Positions 6,637-13,892 of a DNA stretch of 21,226 bases are shown here, one piece after another (within the stretch, counting starts at the first letter, position 1; each line of letters opens with the position of its first letter). The position numbers and the translations under genes are program-made. The DNA is taken from positions 1 to 21,226 of the forward strand of contig JAVKSM010000048.1 of NCBI GenBank assembly GCA_039583705.1, in the 5' to 3' direction. The DNA comes from JAVKSM01 sp039583705. Lineage in GTDB: Bacteria; Actinomycetota; Actinomycetes; Mycobacteriales; Pseudonocardiaceae. The notes beneath the pieces are model-generated. The model ran no database searches, was not told where the DNA came from, and saw only the letters and a list, made by a program, of their open reading frames with translations.

Positions 6637-7515
6637 GTGCCCACCCACGGCCCGGTGGTGCCCCGCCGCCGCCTCGGTGACGAGCTGCGGCGGCTGCGGG
6701 AGGAGGCGGGCCTGCTGCTGGAGGACGTCGCCGCGCAACTGGAGTGCTCCACCTCCAAGATTTCCCGGCTGGAGACCGGCAAGGGCATCCCCCGGGCACG
6801 TGACGTCAGGGACATGCTCGACGCCTACGGCGTCTCCGACCGGGCCGTGCGGGACCGGCTCATGCGCTGGGTCCGCGAGGGCCAGCAGCAGGGCTGGTGG
6901 AGCGAGTTCTCCGACGTCCTGCAGCCCGACACACTGGTGCCCGGCTTCCTCGACCGTTTCCTCGCCCTGGAGTCCGATGCGACCGCGATCATGGAGTTCC
7001 AACAGTCCGTCGTCCCCGGCCTGCTCCAGACGCGTGCCTACGCCCACGCGGTCATCAGCCTGTTCTACGAGCGCTTTGACCCAGCCCAGGTCGACCGGCT
7101 GGTCGAGGTGCGGCTGCAGCGCGAGACGGGGCTGACCCGCGGGGAGTCGCCGCAGCGGTTCCACGCGGTGATCGACGAAGGCGTGCTCCGGCGTGAGGTC
7201 GGGGGGGCCGAGGTGATGCGCGGTCAGCTTCGAGCGTTGCTGCGGACGGCCCGGCGACGCAACGTGTCGATCCAGGTGCTGCCGTTCTCGGCGGGTCTCC
7301 AGCTCGCGGCCGCCGGATCGTTCTCGGTGTTTCAGTACGAGGACGCCGCGGATCGGGACGTGGTGATCCTGGAGAGCCACAAGGGGATCACGTACCTCGA
7401 GGGGGAGTCGGACGTTGCGTTGTACGAGCAGATCTTCGCGGCGGCGCGGCGCGAAGCGCTCACGGTGAACGAGTCGGCGGAGGTCATCGGGACGCTCGCC
7501 GACCAGATGAGATAG
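6637..7515 (+). CDS. XRE-family regulator with DUF5753 domain
   Basis: Regulator of 292 residues in the large actinomycete family that includes WhiJ-like proteins. The helix-turn-helix lies at about 12-65, with LLLEDVAAQLECSTSKISRLETGKG covering the helices. The DUF5753 domain (about 100-280) has its usual landmarks: a LESDATAIMEFQQSVVPGLLQT-type block, a conserved VDRLVEVRLQRE helix, and RRNVSIQVLPFSAG. The GTG at 6637 is chosen because GGGGAGG lies 5-6 bases upstream; the longer frame from 6538 would add residues unrelated to the family. The stop is 8 bases before the DUF397 gene. In this family the DUF397 partner commonly modulates the regulator; that is family knowledge, not shown here. 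Confidence 0.93.
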   Translation: MPTHGPVVPRRRLGDELRRLREEAGLLLEDVAAQLECSTSKISRLETGKGIPRARDVRDMLDAYGVSDRAVRDRLMRWVREGQQQGWWSEFSDVLQPDTLVPGFLDRFLALESDATAIMEFQQSVVPGLLQTRAYAHAVISLFYERFDPAQVDRLVEVRLQRETGLTRGESPQRFHAVIDEGVLRREVGGAEVMRGQLRALLRTARRRNVSIQVLPFSAGLQLAAAGSFSVFQYEDAADRDVVILESHKGITYLEGESDVALYEQIFAAARREALTVNESAEVIGTLADQMR

Positions 7516-7523
7516 GAGGACAC

Positions 7524-7742
7524 ATGATGGAGGCTCCTGAGGAGCCATACCGGGTGAGCAGCTTCTGCCCGAGGAACGGGTGCGTGGAGGTTGCCGTGCT
7601 CGCCGACGGCCAGGTGGCGCTCCGCGACACCAAGGACAGATCCAGGCCACCGCACCGGTTCACCCGCGACGAGTGGTCAGCCTTCATCGCGGGCGTCAAG
7701 AACGGTGAGTTCGACCTCCCGTCCACGCCGACGGGTGCTTAA
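7524..7742 (+). CDS. DUF397 small protein, partner of the upstream regulator
   Basis: At 72 residues this has the normal DUF397 size. The family pattern is clear: YRVSSFCPRNGCVEVAVLADGQVALRDTKD, then a RPPHRFTRDEWSAFIAGVKNGEFD block. A strong ribosome binding site (TAGGAGGACAC) overlaps the stop of the regulator. The tandem ATGs at 7524 and 7527 are both possible starts. Most members of the family vary in the first motif (TSSRS or WRKSSYS); here it is YRVSSFCPRNG, with a Cys pair (C14, C19). Regulator/DUF397 pairs behave like antisigma- or antitoxin-type partners in Streptomyces development; the role here is inference. Confidence 0.92.
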   Translation: MMEAPEEPYRVSSFCPRNGCVEVAVLADGQVALRDTKDRSRPPHRFTRDEWSAFIAGVKNGEFDLPSTPTGA

Positions 7743-7757
7743 GGCCCAGTAAAAGCA

Positions 7758-7789
7758 GGGCAGCGGCCTGCTGGAACAGGCCACCGCCC
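7758..7789 (+). terminator. Hairpin after the DUF397 gene
   Basis: GGCCTG (7765-7770) pairs with CAGGCC (7777-7782), extended by GGGC (7758-7761) with GCCC (7786-7789) across two mismatches. It lies 16 bases past the stop and is followed by a C/T-rich stretch without a T-run. Confidence 0.6.
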
Positions 7790-8011
7790 CGGGTCCCTTC
7801 TCATCGCCACGATCCAGCCAGGTCGCGCGAGTTCAGGCACTCCGAATCCTACTCCGGCATGCCCCGGTGGCGACGGCCAGGGCGGTGCACGTGCATACAT
7901 AACGGAACGAGCGCAGCGGGGTGAGCTCGACGACCCGCCGGATCATCGGAGGCAGCTTCGGCCGCCCTTGTGACGACGGTCGGTGCCAGGGAATCGACTG
8001 CTGCTCACGAG
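7790..8011. other. Spacer between DUF397 gene and leuA
   Basis: This convergent spacer has no convincing gene. A 37-residue minus-strand ORF (7833-7946, starting MIRRVVEL) has no ribosome binding site. No hairpin clearly assignable as the leuA terminator was found. Confidence 0.4.
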
Positions 8012-9820
8012 CTACCGCGACGCGCGGTTCGCGGCTGAGACCACGGCTTTCAGCGACGCGGTGACGATCGAGCCGTTGACCCCGACCCCCCACAGCACCC
8101 GCTCGCTGACCATGCACTCGACGTAGGCGGCGGCCCGCGCGTCGTCGCCGGCGCTCATCGCGTGCTCGGCGTAGTCGAGCACCCGCACGTCGAAGCCGAT
8201 CGAGGCCAGCGCGTCGACGAACGCGGCGATCGGCCCGTTGCCGGATCCGACGATGTCGTGGTGCTCGTCCTCGACGCGCACGGTCGCCATGATCTCGTCG
8301 TGGCCGGCGCCGTCGTCGGTGATCCGGTGCCGGATCAGCTTCAACGGGGTCTGTGGGTCGAGGTACTCGCCGGCGAAGACCTCCCACATCTGGGCGGGCG
8401 CGATCTCCCCGCCGCCGGTGTCGGTGACCTCCTGGATCACCCGGGAGAACTCGATCTGCAGCCGGCGCGGCAGGTCGAGCTGGTGCTCGGCCTTCATGAT
8501 GTAGGCCACACCGCCCTTGCCGGACTGGGAGTTGACCCGGATGACGGCATCGTAGCTCCGACCGACGTCCCTGGGGTCGATCGGCAGGTAGGGCACTTCC
8601 CAGGGGCGCTGCGAGACGTCCACCCCGGCCGCGGCCGCCTCGACGTCCAGCGCCTCGAGGCCCTTCTTGATCGCGTCCTGGTGGCTGCCGGAGAACGCGG
8701 TGAACACCAGGTCACCACCCCACGGGTGGCGCTCGCCAACCGGGAGCTGGTTGCAGTACTCGACCGTGCGCCGGATCTCGTCGATGTCGGAGAAGTCCAC
8801 CTGCGGGTCGATCCCCTGGCTGAACAGGTTCATCCCCAGCGTCACCAGGCAGACGTTGCCGGTGCGCTCGCCGTTGCCGAACAGGCAGCCCTCGATCCGG
8901 TCGGCGCCGGCCGCGAAGCCCAGCTCGGCGGCCGCCACCGCGGTGCCCCGGTCGTTGTGAGGGTGCAGGGACAGCACGACCGCGTTGCGGCGCTCCAGGT
9001 GGCGGTGCATCCACTCGATGGAGTCGGCGTAGACGTTGGGGGTGGCCATCTCGACCGTCGCGGGCAGGTTGACGATCGCCGGCCGCTCCGCGGTGGGCTG
9101 CCAGACCGCGGTGACCGCGTTGCACACATCGACGGCGTAGGCCAGCTCGGTGCCGGTGAAGGACTCCGGGGAGTACTCGAAGCGCCAGTCGGTCGCCGGA
9201 TACTTCTCGGCGAACACCGCCAGCAGCTCCGCGCCCGCTGTCGCGATCTTCGTGATGCCGGGCCGGTCGGTGCGGAACACGACGCGGCGCTGCAGGATCG
9301 ACGTCGCGTTGTACAGGTGCACGATCGCGCGGGGAGCGCCTTCGCATGCCTCGTAGGTGCGCTCGATGAGCTCCGGGCGGGCCTGGGTGAGCACCTGGAT
9401 GGTGACGTCCTCCGGGATCACCTCCTCGGTGATGATCTCGCGGAGGAAGTTGAAGTCGGTCTGGCTCGCGGCCGGGAACCCGACTTCGATCTCCTTGTAG
9501 CCCATCTGCACCAGCAGGTCGAACATGCGGCGTTTGCGGGCAGGGCTCATCGGGTCGATGAGCGCCTGATTGCCGTCGCGCAGGTCCACCGCGCACCACA
9601 GCGGGGCGCGGGTGATCCGCCGGTCCGGCCAGGTGCGGTCGGGCAGGCTGACGGGCTCGACCAGCTCGTGGAAGGGGCGGTAGCGGCCGATTGGCATCGA
9701 GCTGGCGCGCTGTGGGTTCCACGGCGGCGCCTCGGCTGGTACCGCGCCGGACGGGGTCCGGATCCGGTTGACGGCCGCGGCTCGGAAGGAGTCGCTGTGG
9801 ACACGGGACGGGACGGTCAT
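8012..9820 (-). CDS. leuA: 2-isopropylmalate synthase
   Basis: Condenses acetyl-CoA with 2-oxoisovalerate to 2-isopropylmalate, the committed step of leucine synthesis. The protein has 602 residues, the size of actinobacterial LeuA (long type). The HMGL-like barrel shows LRDGNQAL with D82, and HPHND with H286 and H288, the expected divalent-metal ligands. GNGERTGN follows. The C-terminal LeuA dimer/allosteric domain contains the leucine-feedback region (about 490-602). The ATG at 9820 has GAGGGG 9 bases upstream. Unlike M. tuberculosis leuA, there is no coding VNTR in the linker. It is transcribed away from ask, as in mycobacteria. Regulation is probably by a leader peptide (9893-9934). Confidence 0.97.
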   Translation of the reverse strand: MTVPSRVHSDSFRAAAVNRIRTPSGAVPAEAPPWNPQRASSMPIGRYRPFHELVEPVSLPDRTWPDRRITRAPLWCAVDLRDGNQALIDPMSPARKRRMFDLLVQMGYKEIEVGFPAASQTDFNFLREIITEEVIPEDVTIQVLTQARPELIERTYEACEGAPRAIVHLYNATSILQRRVVFRTDRPGITKIATAGAELLAVFAEKYPATDWRFEYSPESFTGTELAYAVDVCNAVTAVWQPTAERPAIVNLPATVEMATPNVYADSIEWMHRHLERRNAVVLSLHPHNDRGTAVAAAELGFAAGADRIEGCLFGNGERTGNVCLVTLGMNLFSQGIDPQVDFSDIDEIRRTVEYCNQLPVGERHPWGGDLVFTAFSGSHQDAIKKGLEALDVEAAAAGVDVSQRPWEVPYLPIDPRDVGRSYDAVIRVNSQSGKGGVAYIMKAEHQLDLPRRLQIEFSRVIQEVTDTGGGEIAPAQMWEVFAGEYLDPQTPLKLIRHRITDDGAGHDEIMATVRVEDEHHDIVGSGNGPIAAFVDALASIGFDVRVLDYAEHAMSAGDDARAAAYVECMVSERVLWGVGVNGSIVTASLKAVVSAANRASR

Positions 9821-9829
9821 GTGCTGGTT

Positions 9830-9884
9830 CCCCTCGGGTTCGGTCCTGCGAGACCGGCGCGCGCGCCCCACCCGCGACGAGGGG
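9830..9884 (-). promoter_or_regulatory. leuA: leuA leader RNA: alternative pairing over the ribosome binding site
   Basis: On the transcript, CCCCTCG (rc of 9878-9884) just after the leader peptide can pair with CGAGGGG (rc of 9830-9836), which contains the leuA ribosome binding site. A competing hairpin pairs GACCGG (rc of 9885-9890) with CCGGTC (rc of 9852-9857). CCCC within the loop can also meet GGGG (rc of 9866-9869). The mutually exclusive pairs fit translational or transcriptional attenuation, resembling the LEU elements proposed for actinobacterial leuA genes. Confidence 0.5.
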
Positions 9885-9892
9885 CCGGTCGG

Positions 9893-9934
9893 TCAGACCC
9901 CGCCGCGGCGGCGAAGGAGCAGCACACGTGCCAC
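9893..9934 (-). CDS. leuL: leuA leader peptide with three consecutive Leu codons
   Basis: The 13-codon ORF MARVLLLRRRGGV starts with GTG at 9934 and ends with TGA, 72 bases before leuA. Codons 5-7 are CTG CTC CTT and codons 8-10 are CGC CGC CGC, so slow decoding of Leu would stall the ribosome ahead of the structured leader. A TACCCT hexamer (9942-9947, minus strand) lies 7 bases upstream of the GTG, with no ribosome binding site nearer than a GGAGGG 17 bases away. The leader is therefore probably translated from a leaderless transcript. The peptide's function as a sensor is inferred from known leuA attenuation in Actinobacteria. Confidence 0.7.
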   Translation of the reverse strand: MARVLLLRRRGGV

Positions 9935-9941
9935 GGCGTCG

Positions 9942-9972
9942 AGGGTAACTGCCCTCCCCCGGACCGGGACAA
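9942..9972 (-). promoter_or_regulatory. leuA: Candidate leuA promoter
   Basis: The -10 TACCCT (rc of 9942-9947) and a -35-like TTGTCC (rc of 9967-9972) are 19 bases apart. The predicted transcript starts at the leader GTG. The -35 overlaps the 3' arm of the hairpin that follows the upstream membrane-protein gene. Confidence 0.5.
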
Positions 9973-10002
9973 CCCCTCCCCCGGGTATGGCAGGGGCGTT
10001 GT
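9969..10002 (-). terminator. Hairpin after the GT-C-like membrane protein gene
   Basis: On the minus strand ACAAC-G-CCCCT (10002-9992) pairs with AGGGGTTGT (9977-9969), with one bulged G. It lies 39 bases beyond the stop of the upstream gene and just before the leuA promoter, so it likely separates the two transcripts. Confidence 0.55.
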
Positions 10003-10041
10003 TTCCGGGAGGTTCGTGCTCATGCCGGGCTCCGGTGCGTC

Positions 10042-11274
10042 TCAAATGGCGTAGTGCCAGGTCACCACGGCGTAGGCGCCGAACCACGCCGAGGCGAGCG
10101 CGAGGCCGGTGAGCACCGCGACGACGGTGCCCGGGCGACGGCGCGACAGCCCGAGCGCCACCGGAAGCAGCAGCGTGAACGCCGGCAGCAACAGCCGGAC
10201 CTTGGAGTTCATCAGCCCGTCGGAGCCCAGATCCATCACCACCACGATGGCGCCGTAGACCAGCAGCGGCCAGGGCTGGCGGCCCAGTGGCTCGCGAACC
10301 AGCGCGCACACCGCGAGCAGCACGACCGCTCCGGCGAGCACGGCCACCGTGACGACCTCGAGCACGGAACGCCCGTCGGCCAGCGTCTGGAGGCTGAAGC
10401 GCAGCGTGGAGGAGCCACCGTCGAAGGCGGAGCCCCAGCCGGCGCGCTGGATCGCGAACCAGCCCAGCGGCGAGCCGGTGCGCCATGTGACATAGCCCAG
10501 GTACCCCAGCAGCCCGACCGGGGCCAGCAGCGCGCCTGCCCACGCGCGCCACCCTTCGCCTCGCCCGTCATGCCGTCGTCCGTGATGTCGCCACCCGCCG
10601 GCCCCCGCGACCACGGCCGCCGCCACGACGACCACCACCAGCGCCACCGCGGTCGGTCGCACCAACCCGGCCAGCGCGGCGCAGCCTCCGGCGAGCAGCC
10701 AGCGCCGGCGCAGCACGCCGACCAGCGACCACGCTGCCAGCGCGCAGAACAGCCCCTCTGAGTAGGTCATGGACAGCACCACGCCCATCGGCGCGGCGGC
10801 GAAGAGGGCGACGAGCACCAGGCCGACGCGGTGCGATCCGCCGGGCACCAGCTCGCCCAGCCGGGCCAGCCCGCAGGCGGCGACCACCCCGGAGAGCGCC
10901 GAGACGACCAGCCCGGCGGCGAGCACGTCGGCGCCGGTCAGCGCGGCCACGGCGGCCACCGCGGCGGGGTAGCCCGGGAAGAACGCCAGCGCGGTGTCCG
11001 GGCTGCGCCCGCCGAAGGCGTCGACGAGCCCGGGGGGCACCCCGCCGTAGCCGCCGCGCGCCAGCCCGAGCAGCCACTGCCCGTCCCAGGAGGACAGCTC
11101 GGCGGTCAGCGCGGAGCCGTCCCGGAAAGCCAGCACCGCCAGCACCGCCAGTCCCAGCAGCCGTACCAGGACGAACACCGCCACCGGCAGCCCCCACCTG
11201 GCGATGAGCCCGCTGACCGCCCGCGCGGAGCCCTCCGGAACCGCGCTCAGCCCGTTCATTGCACGCTGGGCCAC
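10042..11274 (-). CDS. Polytopic membrane protein, GT-C/PIG-V-like glycosyltransferase
   Basis: This 410-residue integral membrane protein has about ten hydrophobic segments. After the first segment (28-50) the outer loop carries SSWDGQWLLGLARGGYG (61-77), with D64 in the position of the catalytic Asp of GT-C mannosyltransferases of the PIG-V type. The SMTYSEGLF motif later in the chain is also typical of that group. It probably uses a polyprenyl-phosphate sugar donor at the outer face, but the acceptor is unknown. The GTG at 11274 is chosen because GGAG lies 7 bases upstream. ATG at 11256 and GTG at 11307 are alternatives; the latter would begin inside the 16-bp repeat array. It is co-directional with leuA, but a hairpin and a separate promoter lie between them. 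Confidence 0.8.
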   Translation of the reverse strand: MAQRAMNGLSAVPEGSARAVSGLIARWGLPVAVFVLVRLLGLAVLAVLAFRDGSALTAELSSWDGQWLLGLARGGYGGVPPGLVDAFGGRSPDTALAFFPGYPAAVAAVAALTGADVLAAGLVVSALSGVVAACGLARLGELVPGGSHRVGLVLVALFAAAPMGVVLSMTYSEGLFCALAAWSLVGVLRRRWLLAGGCAALAGLVRPTAVALVVVVVAAAVVAGAGGWRHHGRRHDGRGEGWRAWAGALLAPVGLLGYLGYVTWRTGSPLGWFAIQRAGWGSAFDGGSSTLRFSLQTLADGRSVLEVVTVAVLAGAVVLLAVCALVREPLGRQPWPLLVYGAIVVVMDLGSDGLMNSKVRLLLPAFTLLLPVALGLSRRRPGTVVAVLTGLALASAWFGAYAVVTWHYAI

Positions 11275-11304
11275 CCGACCACTCCGTCCGAGGTTGCGTC
11301 GCGT

Positions 11305-11448
11305 CACCAGGCTGTGACGCCAGCAGGCGCTGACCTGAGCAGGCGCTGACCTGACCAGGCTGGGGTGTCACGAGGCTGGGGTGTCACGAGGCTGGGGTGT
11401 CACGAGGCTGTGGTGTCACGAGGCTGTCGCGTCACGAGGCTAACGCGT
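11305..11448. repeat. Nine tandem copies of a 16-bp repeat
   Basis: The copies lie end to end in exact 16-bp phase. Copies 5 and 6 (11369-11400) are identical, CACGAGGCTGGGGTGT. Copies 7-9 differ only at positions 10-14 (CACGAGGCTGTGGTGT, CACGAGGCTGTCGCGT, CACGAGGCTAACGCGT). Copies 2 and 3 share GCAGGCGCTGACCT. Position 2 (A) and positions 5-8 (AGGC) are invariant. The array fills most of the 233-bp divergent spacer between the membrane protein and aspartokinase. There are no spacers, so it is not a CRISPR. It resembles a VNTR or an array of regulator sites. Confidence 0.9.
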
Positions 11449-11474
11449 CGACCCGCGCTCGCCGCCGGTCCCGG

Positions 11475-11480
11475 TAGGCT
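11475..11480 (+). promoter_or_regulatory. Candidate -10 element of ask-asd
   Basis: TAGGCT lies 27 bases before the aspartokinase GTG and upstream of GGAGGAGG. It is the same hexamer as before ybaB. No clear -35 is seen; that region falls just past the end of the 16-bp array. Confidence 0.4.
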
Positions 11481-11507
11481 CGTGTCCCGACGTGGAGGAG
11501 GTCGGGC

Positions 11508-12782
11508 GTGGCCCTCGTGGTCCAGAAGTACGGCGGATCCTCCGTGCAGAACGCCGACCGGATCAAGCGGGTGGCGGAGCGGATCGTCGGCGCCCGCAAG
11601 GCCGGTCACGATGTCGTCGTCGTGGTCTCGGCGATGGGCGACACCACCGACGCGCTCACCGCCCTCGCCTACGAGGTGGCCCCGGTGCCGGCGCCGCGGG
11701 AGCTTGACATGCTGCTCACCGCCGGCGAGCGGATCTCCAACGCGCTGGTCGCGATGGCGATCCACTCGCTGGGCGCCAAGGCGCAGTCGTTCACCGGCTC
11801 GCAGGCTGGCATGATCACTACCGGCAAGCACGGCGACGCCAGGATCGTCGAGGTCAACCCGGACCGGCTGCGTCGGGCGCTGGACGACGACCACATCGTG
11901 CTCGTCGCCGGGTTCCAGGGCGTCAGCCAGAACAACCGCGACATCACCACGCTCGGGCGGGGCGGGTCGGACACCACCGCGGTCGCCCTCGCCTGCGCGC
12001 TGGGCGCGGACTGCTGCGAGATCTACACCGACGTCGACGGGGTGTACTCGGCCGACCCGCGGATCGTGCCGGACGCGCGTCGGCTGGACACCATCACCTA
12101 CGAGGAGATGCTGGAGATGGCCGCGTGCGGCGCGAAGGTGCTGCACCTGCGCGCCGTGGAGTACGCCCGCCGCGTGGGTATGACACTGCGCGTCCGCTCG
12201 TCGTACAACTACAAGCCCGGAACGGTGATCGCCGGCTCAGTGGAGGACCTTCCCGTGGAACAGGCGGTGATCACCGGCGTCGCGCACGACCGGTCCGAGG
12301 CCAAGGTCACGGTCGTCGGCGTGCCCGACCTACCGGGCATGGCGGCGCGGATCTTCCGGACCGTGGCCGACGCCGAGATCAACATTGACATGGTGCTGCA
12401 GAACGTCTCACACGCGTCGGACGCACCAGCCGCCCGCACCGACGTGACGTTCACGCTACCCAAGAGCGACGGGCACACCGCGGTCGCGGCGCTGGAGAAG
12501 GTGCGTGGGGAGATCGGCTTCGAGCGGCTGCTCTACGACGAGCACGTCGGCAAGGTGTCGCTGGTCGGCGCCGGGATGCGGTCGCACCCCGGGGTGACGG
12601 CGACGTTCTGTGAGACGCTGGCCAAGGCCGGGGTGAACATCGAGATGATGAACACCTCGGAGATCCGGATCTCGGTGCTCATTCGCGACGAGCAGCTCGA
12701 CGAGGCGGTGCGGGCTTTGCACGACGCGTTCGACCTGGGCGGCGACGAGATCGCCGCCGTGCCCGGGTGGACCGGGCGGTGA
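11508..12782 (+). CDS. lysC: Aspartokinase, alpha subunit
   Basis: Phosphorylates L-aspartate, the first step toward Lys, Met, Thr and diaminopimelate (424 residues, the usual size of the actinobacterial alpha subunit). The kinase domain opens with QKYGGSS (6-12). FTGSQAGMITT, the NNRDITTLGRGGSDTTA block and the TDVDGVYSADPR segment follow. Two ACT regulatory domains (about 265-424) carry VVGVPDLPGMAARIF, QNVSHASD and GVTATFCETLAKAGVNIEMM. The Lys/Thr concerted feedback sites of Corynebacterium LysC map here by family. The GTG at 11508 has GGAGGAGG 6 bases upstream. asd follows after 39 bases in the same operon. Confidence 0.97.
   Translation: MALVVQKYGGSSVQNADRIKRVAERIVGARKAGHDVVVVVSAMGDTTDALTALAYEVAPVPAPRELDMLLTAGERISNALVAMAIHSLGAKAQSFTGSQAGMITTGKHGDARIVEVNPDRLRRALDDDHIVLVAGFQGVSQNNRDITTLGRGGSDTTAVALACALGADCCEIYTDVDGVYSADPRIVPDARRLDTITYEEMLEMAACGAKVLHLRAVEYARRVGMTLRVRSSYNYKPGTVIAGSVEDLPVEQAVITGVAHDRSEAKVTVVGVPDLPGMAARIFRTVADAEINIDMVLQNVSHASDAPAARTDVTFTLPKSDGHTAVAALEKVRGEIGFERLLYDEHVGKVSLVGAGMRSHPGVTATFCETLAKAGVNIEMMNTSEIRISVLIRDEQLDEAVRALHDAFDLGGDEIAAVPGWTGR
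12255..12782 (+). CDS. lysC: Aspartokinase beta subunit from an internal start
   Basis: In-frame GTG at 12255 (codon 250 of the alpha subunit) would give a 175-residue protein covering both ACT domains, starting EQAVITGVAHDRSEAKVT. A GGAGGA ribosome binding site ends 7 bases upstream. The position and size match the beta subunits of Corynebacterium and mycobacterial aspartokinases, which form alpha2-beta2 complexes. The start is inferred from that pattern. Confidence 0.75.
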   Translation: MEQAVITGVAHDRSEAKVTVVGVPDLPGMAARIFRTVADAEINIDMVLQNVSHASDAPAARTDVTFTLPKSDGHTAVAALEKVRGEIGFERLLYDEHVGKVSLVGAGMRSHPGVTATFCETLAKAGVNIEMMNTSEIRISVLIRDEQLDEAVRALHDAFDLGGDEIAAVPGWTGR

Positions 12783-12821
12783 GCGCTCGACGAGCCGGCC
12801 GGCCCCGGCGGTGAGGACTCG

Positions 12822-13892
12822 ATGAGCCAGCCGTACCGGCCGACCCTGGCGATCGTCGGCGCCACCGGAGCGGTCGGCTCCGTCATGATCGAGATCGTGA
12901 ACGCGCGGGAGTCGGTGCCGTGGGGCGAGATCCGGCTCGTCGCCTCGCCGCGCTCGGCCGGGCGCCGGATCGTCGTGCGGGGGGTGGAGCGGACGGTCGT
13001 CGCGCTGGCGGCGGAGGTCTTCGACGGCGTCGACGTCGCGATGTTCGACGTCCCCGACGAGGTGTCCGCGCTGTGGGCCCCGGTGGCGGCCGCGCGCGGT
13101 GCCGTCGCCGTGGACAACTCCGGGGCGTTCCGGATGGATGCGGAGGTCCCGCTGGTGGTGCCGGAGTGCAACGCCGGGGCCATCGCCGACCGGCCGCGCG
13201 GGATCGTCGCCAACCCCAACTGCACCACGTTGTCGATGATGGCCGCGGTCGGCGCACTGCACCGCGCGTTCGGGCTGCGCGCCCTGGTCGTCGCCTCCTA
13301 CCAGGCCGCCTCCGGTGCCGGGCAGTCGGGTGTGGACCGTCTCTACGGCGAGCTGGCGGCGGTGGCGGGAAAGGATCTCGGGGTCCGGGCCGGCGACGTG
13401 GCCGAGGCGCTGGCCGCGGCCGGGCTGTCGGCGGACGCCTCCCCGTTCCCGGCTCCCCTGGTGCTCAACGTGGTGCCCTGGGCCGGCTCGCTGCGCGAAG
13501 CGGGATGGTCCTCGGAGGAGCTCAAGGTCCGCGACGAGTCCCGCAAGATCCTCGGCATCCCGGACCTGGCGGTGTCGGCGACCTGCGTGCGGGTGCCGGT
13601 CGTGACGACCCACGCGCTGGCGGTGCACGCCACGTTCGCCCGGCCGGTGACCGTCGAGGCGGCACGCGCGGCGGTCGCGTCCGTCGAGTCGATCCGGGTG
13701 GTCGACGATCCGGGCAGCAGGCGGTTCCCGACTCCGGCCGCCGTCGTGGGGGAGGATCCGACCTATGTCGGGCGGCTCCGCCAGGCCCTGGACTTTCCGG
13801 ACACCCTCGACTTCTTCGTCTGCGGCGACAACCTGCGCAAGGGCGCCGCCCTGAACACCTACCAGATCGCCGAGCTCGTCGTCGCCACGTAG
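12822..13892 (+). CDS. asd: Aspartate-semialdehyde dehydrogenase
   Basis: Reduces aspartyl phosphate with NADPH to aspartate semialdehyde, using the product of aspartokinase. The protein is 356 residues. The nucleotide-binding loop is IVGATGAVG (11-19). The catalytic Cys is C134 in NPNCTT. VDNSGAFRMD (97-106) and ASYQAASGAGQSG (157-169) are the usual active-site blocks, with Q160. The C-terminus holds DNLRKGAALNTYQIAELV. The ATG at 12822 follows GGTGAGGACTCG, a moderate ribosome binding site. The last 26 bases are nearly repeated just after the stop, and a minus-strand transporter frame overlaps the last 371 bases. Confidence 0.97.
   Translation: MSQPYRPTLAIVGATGAVGSVMIEIVNARESVPWGEIRLVASPRSAGRRIVVRGVERTVVALAAEVFDGVDVAMFDVPDEVSALWAPVAAARGAVAVDNSGAFRMDAEVPLVVPECNAGAIADRPRGIVANPNCTTLSMMAAVGALHRAFGLRALVVASYQAASGAGQSGVDRLYGELAAVAGKDLGVRAGDVAEALAAAGLSADASPFPAPLVLNVVPWAGSLREAGWSSEELKVRDESRKILGIPDLAVSATCVRVPVVTTHALAVHATFARPVTVEAARAAVASVESIRVVDDPGSRRFPTPAAVVGEDPTYVGRLRQALDFPDTLDFFVCGDNLRKGAALNTYQIAELVVAT

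Noticed and set aside
7833..7946. 37-codon minus-strand ORF starting MIRRVVEL
   Set aside because: It has no ribosome binding site, and no family or partner is recognised.
8162..10054. 630-codon plus-strand ORF
   Set aside because: It is the antisense shadow of leuA, whose catalytic motifs are intact; the translation is Val/Asp/Gly/Arg-rich with no family pattern.
11305..11448. Possible CRISPR array
   Set aside because: The 16-mers are directly adjacent without spacers, and no cas gene is nearby.
11449..11507. Riboswitch (lysine or similar) before aspartokinase
   Set aside because: The interval after the array is under 60 bases and holds only a -10-like hexamer and the ribosome binding site; no aptamer-size structure fits.
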